Positions 52,061-60,582 of a stretch of DNA of 64,000 nt are shown piece by piece. The notes under the pieces were generated by a model. It searched no databases and was not told where the DNA came from. It saw nothing but the letters and a program-made list of their open reading frames with translations. Within the stretch, counting starts at the first letter, position 1; each line of letters opens with the position of its first letter. The position numbers were made by a program, and so were the translations under genes. The DNA comes from Secundilactobacillus silagincola (GTDB lineage: Bacteria; Bacillota; Bacilli; Lactobacillales; Lactobacillaceae), in NCBI RefSeq assembly GCF_002583405.1, contig NZ_BCMJ01000003.1:62001-126000 (forward strand), in the 5' to 3' direction.

Positions 52061-54475
52061 ATGAAAATCTCTTACAGTTGGTTACAAGAATATTTAGATC
52101 TCCAAGTCTCGCCTAAGGATTTGGCCGAAAAAATTGAACGTTCATCAGTTGAAGTTGACTCTGTTACTCAACCCAGCGATGGCTTAAAGAAAATCGTCGT
52201 TGGTAAAATTGTATCCATGGAATCACACCCTGATTCAGATCATTTGAAGATTTGCAGCGTTGACATCGGTGAGGACGAATTGTCCCAAATCGTTTGTGGT
52301 GCCCCTAATGTTGCAGCAGATAAGAAAGTTATCGTGGCTTTGCCCGGTTCAAGAATTGGTGACAACGTTAAAATCAAGCGTTCTAAGATGCGTGGCGTGG
52401 TGTCTAACGGCATGATCTGCGCCCTTGACGAAATTGGTTTTTCAAAAGACGTTGTCCCTAAGGAATGGGCAGATGGTATTTACTTCTTACCTGATGATGC
52501 TAAGATTGGTGATCCCGTTTTTCCTTATCTGGGAATGGATGATCATCTTATTGACGTCGATGTTACGCCTAACCGTGGTGACATGCTGAGTGTTTACGGT
52601 GTTGCTCGAGATTTAGGTGCGATTTATGGTCAGACGCCAAAATTAAATCATCCCAAGGTCGAAGAAGTAGCAACATCCGCTGCTGATAAGGTTGCACTTG
52701 ATGTTGATAAAGATTTAGCGCCAATCTATAAGATGCGTATCGTTGAAAATGTGAAGATTCAACCGAGTCCTGTATGGCTGCAAATTAAATTGTGGAATGC
52801 TGGCATGCGGCCAATCAACAACGTGGTTGATGTCACTAACTACATTTTATTGAAGTATGGTCAACCATTACATGCTTTTGATTACGGTAAGGTTTCAGGA
52901 TCAACCATCAAAGCACGCTATGCACAAAAAGGTGAAAAGCTCACCACTTTGGATGAAGCAGAGCACGAATTAAACGAAAAAGATATTGTGATTGCTGATG
53001 ACCAAAAGCCAATTGCGTTGGCTGGTGTCATGGGTGGTCTCAATTCTGAAATTGATGACCAAACTACAACGGTTGCCATTGAATCAGCTGTTTTCACACC
53101 AACTCTGATTCGGAAAACTGCTCAGCGTCAAAATTTGCATACTGATGCATCACAACATTTTGAACGTGGTGTTGACCGTGGCGGAGTTGAAGAAGCCGTT
53201 AACGCAGCAGCTCAAATGATGCATGAACTTGCTGATGGTGATGTCTTGAAGGGGATTGTCACTGGATCAAGCTATGACGTTAAAGACGCAGTGGTTGAAG
53301 TGACGTTATCACGTGTGAACCACGTGCTGGGTACTGAATTGACCCTTGACCAAGTTGAAGACATTTTCAAACGACTAGGATTTGGCGTTCAAGTTGATGG
53401 TGAAACCTATACCGTGAGCGTTCCTTCCACCCGTTGGGACATTCATATTCCAGCTGATTTACTGGAAGAAGTTGCTAGAATTTATGGCTACGACAAGATT
53501 CCAGTTACGTTGCCGAGTGGTCCAACCACGGTTGGTGCTTTAACTGAAAAACAAAAACTGATTCGTGATTCACGTCACGTGCTGGAAGCTTTAGGCCTCA
53601 ACCAAGCGATTTCTTATGCGTTGACAACTCAAACCAAAGCAAATCAATTTATGATGCGTGAAAGTTCGGAAACTGAGTTGAGCTGGCCAATGACGGCTGA
53701 CCACACGACGCTACGGATGAATTTAATCAGTGGTTTGCTGGATGATGTGGCCTATAATAATGCTCGTCGTGTCAAAGATGTGGCACTGTACGAACAGGGT
53801 CGGGTCTTCTACAAAGACTCAGCTGATCAGGTACGGCCAAGCGAGCACGAACATATTGCCGGTGCAGTCAGTGGACAATTGGTTGTTGATCCATTAAAAA
53901 ACGCCAAGCATAATGCCGTCGATTTCTACCAATTCAAGGGAATCGTTGAACAATATTTGGATAATTTAGCCATTAAAGGTGATGTTGAGTTTGTTGCAAC
54001 GAATCGTTATCCAGAAATGCATCCTGGCCGGACGGCTGACATTAATATTCACGGTCATTACGTTGGCTTTATTGGTGAAGTTCACCCAACAATCGCTGAG
54101 GCTTATAAGATCAATCAGACCTACGTGTTTGAATTAGATTTGGACGCCCTGATTGAGATGCCAAAGGATATGAACCAGTTTGAACCAATTTCCAAGTATC
54201 CGGTGATTACCCGTGACGTTGCCTTGTTAGTTGATAAATCGGTAACTAATGCACAGGTATTAGCACAGATTCAGAAAAAGGGTGGCGCATACTTGAAGTC
54301 GGTTGAACTGTTTGATATTTATGACGGTAAAAACTTACCAGGTGGTAAGCAGTCGTTGGCTTACACGTTGACGTATCAAAATCCCAATGCAACGTTGACT
54401 GATGATGAAGTTAACCAGGCCTTTGAAAAGGTTCAAAAGACACTGACCAGCGAACTGGGAGCTCAGATTAGATAG
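52061..54475 (+). CDS. pheT: Phenylalanyl-tRNA synthetase beta subunit
   Basis: This 804-residue subunit has an N-terminal tRNA-binding OB domain (GKIVSMESHPDSDHLKIC), B3/B4 editing domain (GMRPINNVVDVTNYILLKYGQPLHAFD), B5 domain (SVPSTRWDIHIPADLLEEVARIYGYD) and a C-terminal ferredoxin-like anticodon-binding domain (PISKYPVITRDVALLVD). It hydrolyses mischarged Tyr-tRNA-Phe and supports aminoacylation. It is followed by a terminator. Confidence 0.97.
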   Translation: MKISYSWLQEYLDLQVSPKDLAEKIERSSVEVDSVTQPSDGLKKIVVGKIVSMESHPDSDHLKICSVDIGEDELSQIVCGAPNVAADKKVIVALPGSRIGDNVKIKRSKMRGVVSNGMICALDEIGFSKDVVPKEWADGIYFLPDDAKIGDPVFPYLGMDDHLIDVDVTPNRGDMLSVYGVARDLGAIYGQTPKLNHPKVEEVATSAADKVALDVDKDLAPIYKMRIVENVKIQPSPVWLQIKLWNAGMRPINNVVDVTNYILLKYGQPLHAFDYGKVSGSTIKARYAQKGEKLTTLDEAEHELNEKDIVIADDQKPIALAGVMGGLNSEIDDQTTTVAIESAVFTPTLIRKTAQRQNLHTDASQHFERGVDRGGVEEAVNAAAQMMHELADGDVLKGIVTGSSYDVKDAVVEVTLSRVNHVLGTELTLDQVEDIFKRLGFGVQVDGETYTVSVPSTRWDIHIPADLLEEVARIYGYDKIPVTLPSGPTTVGALTEKQKLIRDSRHVLEALGLNQAISYALTTQTKANQFMMRESSETELSWPMTADHTTLRMNLISGLLDDVAYNNARRVKDVALYEQGRVFYKDSADQVRPSEHEHIAGAVSGQLVVDPLKNAKHNAVDFYQFKGIVEQYLDNLAIKGDVEFVATNRYPEMHPGRTADINIHGHYVGFIGEVHPTIAEAYKINQTYVFELDLDALIEMPKDMNQFEPISKYPVITRDVALLVDKSVTNAQVLAQIQKKGGAYLKSVELFDIYDGKNLPGGKQSLAYTLTYQNPNATLTDDEVNQAFEKVQKTLTSELGAQIR

Positions 54476-54494
54476 GGCTTCGTCAGTCTTTTTT

Positions 54495-54540
54495 CAAAAA
54501 ACGCTAGAACTTGCCTAGAAAGCTGTTCTAACGTTTTTTG
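54495..54540 (+). terminator. Terminator after pheT
   Basis: AAAAAACGCTAGAAC pairs with GTTCTAACGTTTTTT (one bulged C). Confidence 0.8.
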
Positions 54541-54676
54541 CTTTGAGCCAGCCAGTGGATGGTCAACGAGATTCAGTCTATTTCAAAATTCTTAAGTTCA
54601 CCATATTTTTACTGCATTGATACTTAAAATCTTGTATAATGGGGCAGATATTGAAAAATGGAACGGAGGAAATACT

Positions 54677-55807
54677 TTGGATAACGACAAGCAGCCCACT
54701 TCCAAACGGCCAGGGAAGAAAAAAATGTCGACCGGACAAAAAATTATTGCGGGAGTCGTCAGTATTTTAGCGCTATTGCTAATTATAAGTGGCGTCGTTT
54801 TCTATAATTACTTCCAGTCGGCGTTAAAGCCACTGGATCCTAAGAGTCAAGAAGTTGTTCAGGTTGATATTCCAATGGGGGCTTCTAGTAAAAAGATTGG
54901 GTCGATTTTACAAGAAAAGAAAATCGTTAAAAGTGGTTCGGTTTTTAACTACTATGTCAAATCGCATAACTACTCTGATTTCAGGGCAGGTTATTACCAG
55001 CTAAATGCTTCCATGACGTTGAACCAAGTTGCTAAACGCTTGCAGCAGGGTGGGACCAGCGAACCGATTCAATCCACAAAAGGAAAAGTACTTGTTACCG
55101 AGGGTGCCGGCATCGCAGACATTGCGGATAAGATTTCTTCAACTACCGACTTTAGTAAGGCTGAATTTTTAAGTCTCATGAAGAATCAATCTTACATGAA
55201 GACCTTGGAGAAACAGTATCCATCACTGTTATCATCATCAATGGCATCTAAAGATGTGCGTTATCACCTTGAAGGTTATTTATACCCTGCAACTTATATT
55301 GTAAACAAGAAGATGTCGCTAAAGTCGTTAGTTAACCAGATGGTGGCGCATACTAATGCTGAACTGACACCGTACTACAAAAAAATAAAAAAGCAGAAAC
55401 TATCCGTTCAACAAGTTATGACACTTGCTTCACTAGTTGAACGTGAAGGTGTTAGTCAGTCTTATCGACGTCAAATTTCTGGTGTCTTTTTCAATCGAAT
55501 CGATCAAGGGATGCCACTTCAGTCTGACGTGGCTGTCGAATATGCCATTGGGCATCATAAACAGCATCTTTCTACCAAGGATCTTCAATCCAATTCACCT
55601 TATAATCTTTATAAGTTTGCTGGGTATGGTCCTGGGCCTTTTAACAATCCAAGTATGTCAGCGATTCAGGCTGTCTTAAACCCATCTGACCGATCTAAGG
55701 GTTACTTGTATTTCGTTGCTAATACAAAAACGGGTAAGATTTACTTTTCAAAGACGCTGTCTGAGCACAATAAGCGTGTTGCGTCACTATCTAAGGTTAA
55801 TAATTAG
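54677..55807 (+). CDS. mltG: Endolytic murein transglycosylase MltG
   Basis: This 376-residue YceG/MltG family protein has a short basic cytoplasmic tail, one membrane span (about 24-46), a LysM-like subdomain and the catalytic domain with E255 in LASLVEREG and the AGYGPGPFNNPS motif. It cleaves nascent glycan strands and sets their length together with class A PBPs. An upstream frame exists to 54617, but GGAGG (54666-54670) is 6 nt before a TTG at 54677, which was chosen. A TATAAT -10 lies at 54635-54640. Confidence 0.94.
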   Translation: MDNDKQPTSKRPGKKKMSTGQKIIAGVVSILALLLIISGVVFYNYFQSALKPLDPKSQEVVQVDIPMGASSKKIGSILQEKKIVKSGSVFNYYVKSHNYSDFRAGYYQLNASMTLNQVAKRLQQGGTSEPIQSTKGKVLVTEGAGIADIADKISSTTDFSKAEFLSLMKNQSYMKTLEKQYPSLLSSSMASKDVRYHLEGYLYPATYIVNKKMSLKSLVNQMVAHTNAELTPYYKKIKKQKLSVQQVMTLASLVEREGVSQSYRRQISGVFFNRIDQGMPLQSDVAVEYAIGHHKQHLSTKDLQSNSPYNLYKFAGYGPGPFNNPSMSAIQAVLNPSDRSKGYLYFVANTKTGKIYFSKTLSEHNKRVASLSKVNN

Positions 55808-55837
55808 TTATTTTATATTGAAGGGATCAACTAAAAC

Positions 55838-56494
55838 ATGTCAGTACAACAGTCAAGACCAGTCATCATCGGTGTTACCGGCGGTTCTAGCAGTGGGAAA
55901 ACGACTGTGAGCCGTGCAATTTACGACCAGTTACAAAACGAATCAATTATGATACTGCAGCAAGATGCCTACTACAATGATCAAGCTAATATGCCTATGG
56001 CTGAACGTAAGGCGGTTAATTACGACCATCCATTGGCTTTTGACACTGATCTGCTGATTGAACAGTTAAAACAGCTACGTGATAATCATGCAATCGAAAA
56101 GCCAGTTTACGATTACACGCAGTATACGCGTAGTTCGCAAACCATTCACCAAGAACCAAAGGACGTCATCATCCTTGAAGGAATTTTAATTTTGGACGAT
56201 GAACGGTTACGTGATCTGATGGATATCAAGGTGTTCGTTGATACGGATGATGATATCCGGATCATTCGTCGGATTGAACGAGATATTAAAGAGCGTCAAC
56301 GGGACTTAGATGGCATTATTAAACAGTACCTAACCACGGTTAAACCAATGTATCACCAGTTTGTTGAACCCACTAAGCGGTATGCTGATTTAATCGTGCC
56401 AGAAGGTGGCGAAAACCAGGTTGCCATTGACTTGTTGACCACAAAGATTCGTTCAATTTTGATTCAAAAGAAAAACGGCCGTCCCAATATTTAA
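55838..56494 (+). CDS. udk: Uridine kinase
   Basis: This 218-residue P-loop kinase phosphorylates uridine and cytidine. It has Walker [15 protein letters not shown] (8-21), YDHPLAFD and the [11 protein letters not shown] strand. It belongs to pyrimidine salvage. It lies 30 nt after mltG and before greA, a common lactobacillus arrangement. GAAGGGAT precedes the ATG. Confidence 0.95.
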   Translation: MSVQQSRPVIIGVTGGSSSGKTTVSRAIYDQLQNESIMILQQDAYYNDQANMPMAERKAVNYDHPLAFDTDLLIEQLKQLRDNHAIEKPVYDYTQYTRSSQTIHQEPKDVIILEGILILDDERLRDLMDIKVFVDTDDDIRIIRRIERDIKERQRDLDGIIKQYLTTVKPMYHQFVEPTKRYADLIVPEGGENQVAIDLLTTKIRSILIQKKNGRPNI

Positions 56495-56585
56495 TTCTAA
56501 TATTCGAATTTAAAGCTTGCGTGAAAGACTGTCGCATGCTATTGTAAGCGACAGTAAACTATAAAAAATGTAATGAGGTGCTATT

Positions 56586-57071
56586 TTGGCTGAACAAAAA
56601 TCATATCCAATGACTGCCGATGGTAAGGTTAAGTTGGAACAAGAATTAGAAGATTTAAAGATGAACAAGCGTCCGGAAGTAATCAAACGTATCCAGATTG
56701 CCCGTGGTTTTGGGGACCTTTCAGAAAACTCCGAATACGAGTCTGCTAAGGACGAACAAAGTATGCTTGAAAGCCGGATCAAGACAATTGAACATATGCT
56801 GCAATACGCTGATGTGGTTGATAATAATAATACGGCTGAAGATGAAGTGACTGTTGGTAAAAAAGTCACTTTCAAAGAATTACCCGATGAAGAACCTGAA
56901 TCATATACCATTGTTGGTGCAGCTGAGGCTGATCCAATGGCTGGTAAGATTTCTAACGACTCACCAATTGCAAAGGCTTTGTTGGGTCACAAAATCGATC
57001 AGGAAATCACCATTGCAATTCCTGCAGGCGATATGAAAGTTAAAATTTTAAAAGTTGAAAGTGCTTCATAA
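56586..57071 (+). CDS. greA: Transcription elongation factor GreA
   Basis: This 161-residue protein has an N-terminal coiled-coil finger ([20 protein letters not shown]; acidic tip [16 protein letters not shown]) and a C-terminal FKBP-like domain ([15 protein letters not shown]). GreA stimulates transcript cleavage in backtracked RNA polymerase. It starts at TTG 56586 with GAGGTG 7 nt upstream; no nearby ATG fits. A terminator follows. Confidence 0.96.
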   Translation: MAEQKSYPMTADGKVKLEQELEDLKMNKRPEVIKRIQIARGFGDLSENSEYESAKDEQSMLESRIKTIEHMLQYADVVDNNNTAEDEVTVGKKVTFKELPDEEPESYTIVGAAEADPMAGKISNDSPIAKALLGHKIDQEITIAIPAGDMKVKILKVESAS

Positions 57072-57098
57072 TTTCACAAACTTTTTAATCATCATGCT

Positions 57099-57132
57099 AA
57101 AGAGCTATTCCCCAGTGGAGTAGCTCTTTTGT
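57099..57132 (+). terminator. Terminator after greA
   Basis: AAAGAGCTATTCC pairs with GGAGTAGCTCTTT, followed by TGTTAATTT. Confidence 0.8.
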
Positions 57133-57183
57133 TAATTTAACGCGCTTTATTTCGTTTGATTTCATAGCAGTGAGGATAAAGAC

Positions 57184-57212
57184 TTGCACTTTTGTGAAAT
57201 CTAGGGTATAAA
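57184..57212 (+). promoter_or_regulatory. Promoter of the YneR/HesB-like gene
   Basis: TTGCAC (57184-57189), 17-nt spacer, TATAAA (57207-57212). Confidence 0.65.
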
Positions 57213-57264
57213 TGAATTGAATGAAAGCGCAAACAATTTGTTGCAAATGAAGGAGACACGCATC

Positions 57265-57573
57265 ATGAAAATGATTATTACTGATCAGGCAAGTAAATGG
57301 TTTCATAACGAAATGGGGCTATCAGATGGCCGTGGGGTTAGGTTTTATGGCAAGGTTTACGGCAACACACCTGTGCATGAGGGCTTTTCATTAGCTATGA
57401 CGCCAGATGATCATCCTGAAAAGCCATATGCGATCACCAAAAAAGATGGTGTCAATTATTTTGTTCAAGAAGATGACCGCTGGTTTTTCAAGGGCTATGA
57501 TTTGATCATTAATTATGATCCGAGCGTTGATGGGCCGAAATACAATTACGTTGAAAATAGTGAGTTGCAGTAG
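57265..57573 (+). CDS. HesB/YneR-like iron-sulfur biogenesis-fold protein
   Basis: This 102-residue protein is of the HesB-like fold family (YneR of B. subtilis). The pattern KWFHNEMGLSDGRGVRFYGK...EGFSLAMTPDDHPEKP...YFVQEDDRWFFKGYDLIINY matches YneR. It lacks the conserved cysteines of IscA/ErpA, so it probably does not carry an Fe-S cluster and its role is unknown. AAGGAGACACG precedes the ATG at 57265; the frame is open upstream to 57217 without a better site. It has its own promoter and shares a bidirectional terminator with the convergent yfhO. Confidence 0.82.
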   Translation: MKMIITDQASKWFHNEMGLSDGRGVRFYGKVYGNTPVHEGFSLAMTPDDHPEKPYAITKKDGVNYFVQEDDRWFFKGYDLIINYDPSVDGPKYNYVENSELQ

Positions 57574-57588
57574 AACAGTTCTATGGAC

Positions 57589-57648
57589 ACAAAATAAGGA
57601 TAGCTGAGTTATCGTGTTGATAATTCAGCTATCCTTATTTTGTATTTT
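57589..57648. terminator. Bidirectional terminator between the YneR-like gene and yfhO
   Basis: A 25-bp stem (57589-57613 with 57619-57643, one G-U pair) with a 5-nt loop is followed by ATTTTTAATT. Confidence 0.85.
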
Positions 57649-57651
57649 TAA

Positions 57652-60279
57652 TTAATCATTTCGTCGCTGTTTGTAAATCGTGAAATAACAGATACCAAGA
57701 CTGACTAAGGTAATGATCAAACCAGTATTCAGCATTGGTGGCCAATATTTAAAATGAATCGTGTGATAGCCATGCTGTAGTTTCAACGCAGTGAAGATAC
57801 CGGCTACTTTAACTGGTTTGGTTGAATGACCATCAACGGTGATATGCCAGCCTTTGCTGTAGGGGATGGTCGTCATTAAAGTAGCACTTTTGGGTTTAAC
57901 ATTAGTTGAACCAGTCAAGCTGCTTTGACTGTGCTGTGTGATTTTTAGCGGACTGGCCGCAAGCTTTTTCTGGCCAGTGATGAATTGCTGATTGTTGAAT
58001 TGATAAAGGGTAAAGTTTTGCAGCCACAAGGTCGATTTCTTTAAAGTGAGTTGTAGCTTAACGGGTTTGCCTTTTTGGTGATCAGCAATGTTAACCACAA
58101 TCGTATTACGGTAGGTAGGATATTGTGCCAGCGGGTGATTGTTTAAGTTGATTGAGACGTTATCATCGTTCAGGTTTGATCCTAACGTCAGGTAATATGC
58201 ATCGTTGGTTTTAGGCGTGAAGTTAAAAGTGATCATACCAGGTTTAATTAAATTATTCTTTTGTAAAATAGCACCAGTCAGTTTCGTTTGCTGTTTCACG
58301 TTTTGGAAGATGACGTGATCGAAGTTCTGAGCGCTAAATAGATGTTCGTCCTGAGGGTTTCCGGTTAAACTGGCCCACAGGTTAGCTTGATATTGCGTTG
58401 GATCCTTTGTCGTGTTATCCAAAGTTCGAATTTTATTGCTGGCAAGAAAACCAATTGGTAAGGCATAGGGATTACGATACGTTGAAATCAAACCATCTTT
58501 GCGAACACGTTGATAATCAGTAAGGTCAGCACGAGTAGAAACCGGATTGACGATATTTGAACCTAGGGTACCTGAATTTGTTTGTCGGTCAATGACGTAT
58601 TTCATATTAAATAATGAATCGCTTAAAAGGGTCCCATTTGTGTAGGTTACAAAACCGTCGCCATCAGGATTACCCATGGCACCCATGAAGGTTGGCATGT
58701 CCTTTTCCAGAGTTGACGAAAAGACGGAGCCACCATTGAACTGCCCAGACAGCGGATCGTTTTTAGTCCGCATGAAAGTCGGTGTCATTCGGTACCAACC
58801 GCTATCATGATCAGTCACTTTGGCGGATTGTGAGGCTAAGACCTGCTGATAATTTTGAAATTCAGGTTTAGTGACGTAACTAATCCGATTCAAGCTGGTA
58901 GCGGCACTGCTGGTCATTTCAATCACAGCGAACAGGACGAAAGCGGTCTGATAAAACCATGGCTGCTTATTGGGTAATGCAATTAAGCAAAATGCTGCGA
59001 CTAATAGAAGGGTACCAATCAGTATCTGATTTTGACTCAAGAAGGAAAAGTGGTTCACGTTGACCCAGACATAAAGCACTGTTCCCATACAGATGAGAAT
59101 TGGGACAATCAGCTGTTTTAGCGTTGGTGTAAATTCAGGCTGCAGCGCATTAGCAGCTAGCCAAATGAGCCAAAAACTGACAATAAACGAGAAACGGTAG
59201 GGGTACCAGATTGGAAATTGCATGCCATGCCATAGCAGGTCTAATGGCTCAAAGCACAGTGATAGGGCTAAAATGGCGGTAACTGCTAAGGCTAGCCATT
59301 TTGTTCGGCGCGAATGGTTGTTTTGCAAAAAATAGAAGATCGCACCTAAAACCATTAGACTACCAATAAACAGATTGGGGGTTCCCTTCGGCATTTGATT
59401 AAAATTAAAACTGCCTAGAAAGAACTTAGCTAACATTTTGGGTGGAAAATATTCAAATTTTGCCGACCAGTCTGTTTGGGTATACTGATTTTTACTGATT
59501 CCCAATGAGTACCAAGTTGGTAATAGCGTCACAGCTGAAATACCGGCGGCTAGTAGTGATCCACTGATAAAACGAAGCAAAGAAGAACGGGCAGCCTTTC
59601 CTGAATGGGATTGTGACAGCCAGTACCACAGGAAGAATAGTCCCGCGAATATGCAAACCATATAAGCCATGTAATAATTAATGATGAGAAGTGCCGTTAA
59701 CCAGCCAACGTAGGTTCTGATTTTGCCTGTGTCTACCAGTTGGATAATGCCCCAGACAATTAATGGCAGAATAATGACAGCATCCAGCCACATTAAGTTA
59801 AGTTGATTAGCAATCATCCAGCCCATTAAGGCATAGCTGGTTGAAAAAGCCAAAACTGGCAGGTGCTTTTGAACTTTGGTTTTCATTAGCAGCCAAGCAA
59901 AACTTAATCCTGCAGCACCGTACTTAAGGACCGTAATCCAGAAGATGGCGCTTGGAAGTGATTTATCAGGAAATAAGAGTAGGATAAAATTAAACGGACT
60001 CATCAGGTAATAAGTCCAAACACCAAACATCTCACCGCCTAATGCTTTTTGGAAAGTGTAGAAAAAGCCACTAGGATGACTGAGTAAAGTGTGACGGAAG
60101 TAAGCAAAAAAATCGACGTACTGCTGGCCAAGATCGACTGTTAGTAATGTCGATTTGCCAAATGGTCCCATCCCGCGATAGCAAAAGTAAGCCGCCATTA
60201 TAGCAGCTGGAATAACGAAGCTTAAAAACAGTAGTGATAATTTTTCGTGTTGACGCACCCATTGAACAAATAATCTCAA
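57652..60279 (-). CDS. yfhO: YfhO family large membrane protein
   Basis: This 875-residue polytopic membrane protein has about a dozen hydrophobic segments in the first 480 residues (for example LSLLFLSFVIPAAIMAAYF near the N-terminus). A long extracytoplasmic region (about 480-840) and one final span follow (about 845-865). It has features of the GT-C-like YfhO family, whose members supply or transfer sugars to teichoic acids or membrane lipids in Firmicutes. The frame is open to an ATG at 60318 without a ribosome site; ATCGGAGGG lies 8 nt before a TTG at 60279, which was chosen. The acceptor is unknown. Confidence 0.85.
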   Translation of the reverse strand: MRLFVQWVRQHEKLSLLFLSFVIPAAIMAAYFCYRGMGPFGKSTLLTVDLGQQYVDFFAYFRHTLLSHPSGFFYTFQKALGGEMFGVWTYYLMSPFNFILLLFPDKSLPSAIFWITVLKYGAAGLSFAWLLMKTKVQKHLPVLAFSTSYALMGWMIANQLNLMWLDAVIILPLIVWGIIQLVDTGKIRTYVGWLTALLIINYYMAYMVCIFAGLFFLWYWLSQSHSGKAARSSLLRFISGSLLAAGISAVTLLPTWYSLGISKNQYTQTDWSAKFEYFPPKMLAKFFLGSFNFNQMPKGTPNLFIGSLMVLGAIFYFLQNNHSRRTKWLALAVTAILALSLCFEPLDLLWHGMQFPIWYPYRFSFIVSFWLIWLAANALQPEFTPTLKQLIVPILICMGTVLYVWVNVNHFSFLSQNQILIGTLLLVAAFCLIALPNKQPWFYQTAFVLFAVIEMTSSAATSLNRISYVTKPEFQNYQQVLASQSAKVTDHDSGWYRMTPTFMRTKNDPLSGQFNGGSVFSSTLEKDMPTFMGAMGNPDGDGFVTYTNGTLLSDSLFNMKYVIDRQTNSGTLGSNIVNPVSTRADLTDYQRVRKDGLISTYRNPYALPIGFLASNKIRTLDNTTKDPTQYQANLWASLTGNPQDEHLFSAQNFDHVIFQNVKQQTKLTGAILQKNNLIKPGMITFNFTPKTNDAYYLTLGSNLNDDNVSINLNNHPLAQYPTYRNTIVVNIADHQKGKPVKLQLTLKKSTLWLQNFTLYQFNNQQFITGQKKLAASPLKITQHSQSSLTGSTNVKPKSATLMTTIPYSKGWHITVDGHSTKPVKVAGIFTALKLQHGYHTIHFKYWPPMLNTGLIITLVSLGICYFTIYKQRRND

Positions 60280-60402
60280 GAATAAAACCCTCCGATAGCC
60301 TCGTAGAATGGCATCCATTTACGAGTATGTAAGTATTGATATATCCATGGTAATCTAGTGACAAGTTTCTGGTCATTTAAGTTGCGTAATCGCATGTAGT
60401 TA

Positions 60403-60430
60403 ATTATACCGTATGTTGATTGACAAACAA
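60403..60430 (-). promoter_or_regulatory. Promoter of yfhO
   Basis: On the minus strand TTGTTT (60425-60430), 16-nt spacer, TATAAT (60403-60408). The rest of the gap 60431-60582 shows no clear element beyond the ribosome site of the next gene. Confidence 0.55.
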
Positions 60431-60582
60431 TGCAAACAAAGCGCAATTAAACAGGTCTTAAAAACAATGAGCTGATTGCGCGGATTCAAAATCATAAAAA
60501 GTTTTAAAACCGTTCAGTGTTAATGGTTTCGCTATTGAAATTCTGGTAGAATAATGAAGTTAGATAAGGAGCGTTTAGGACA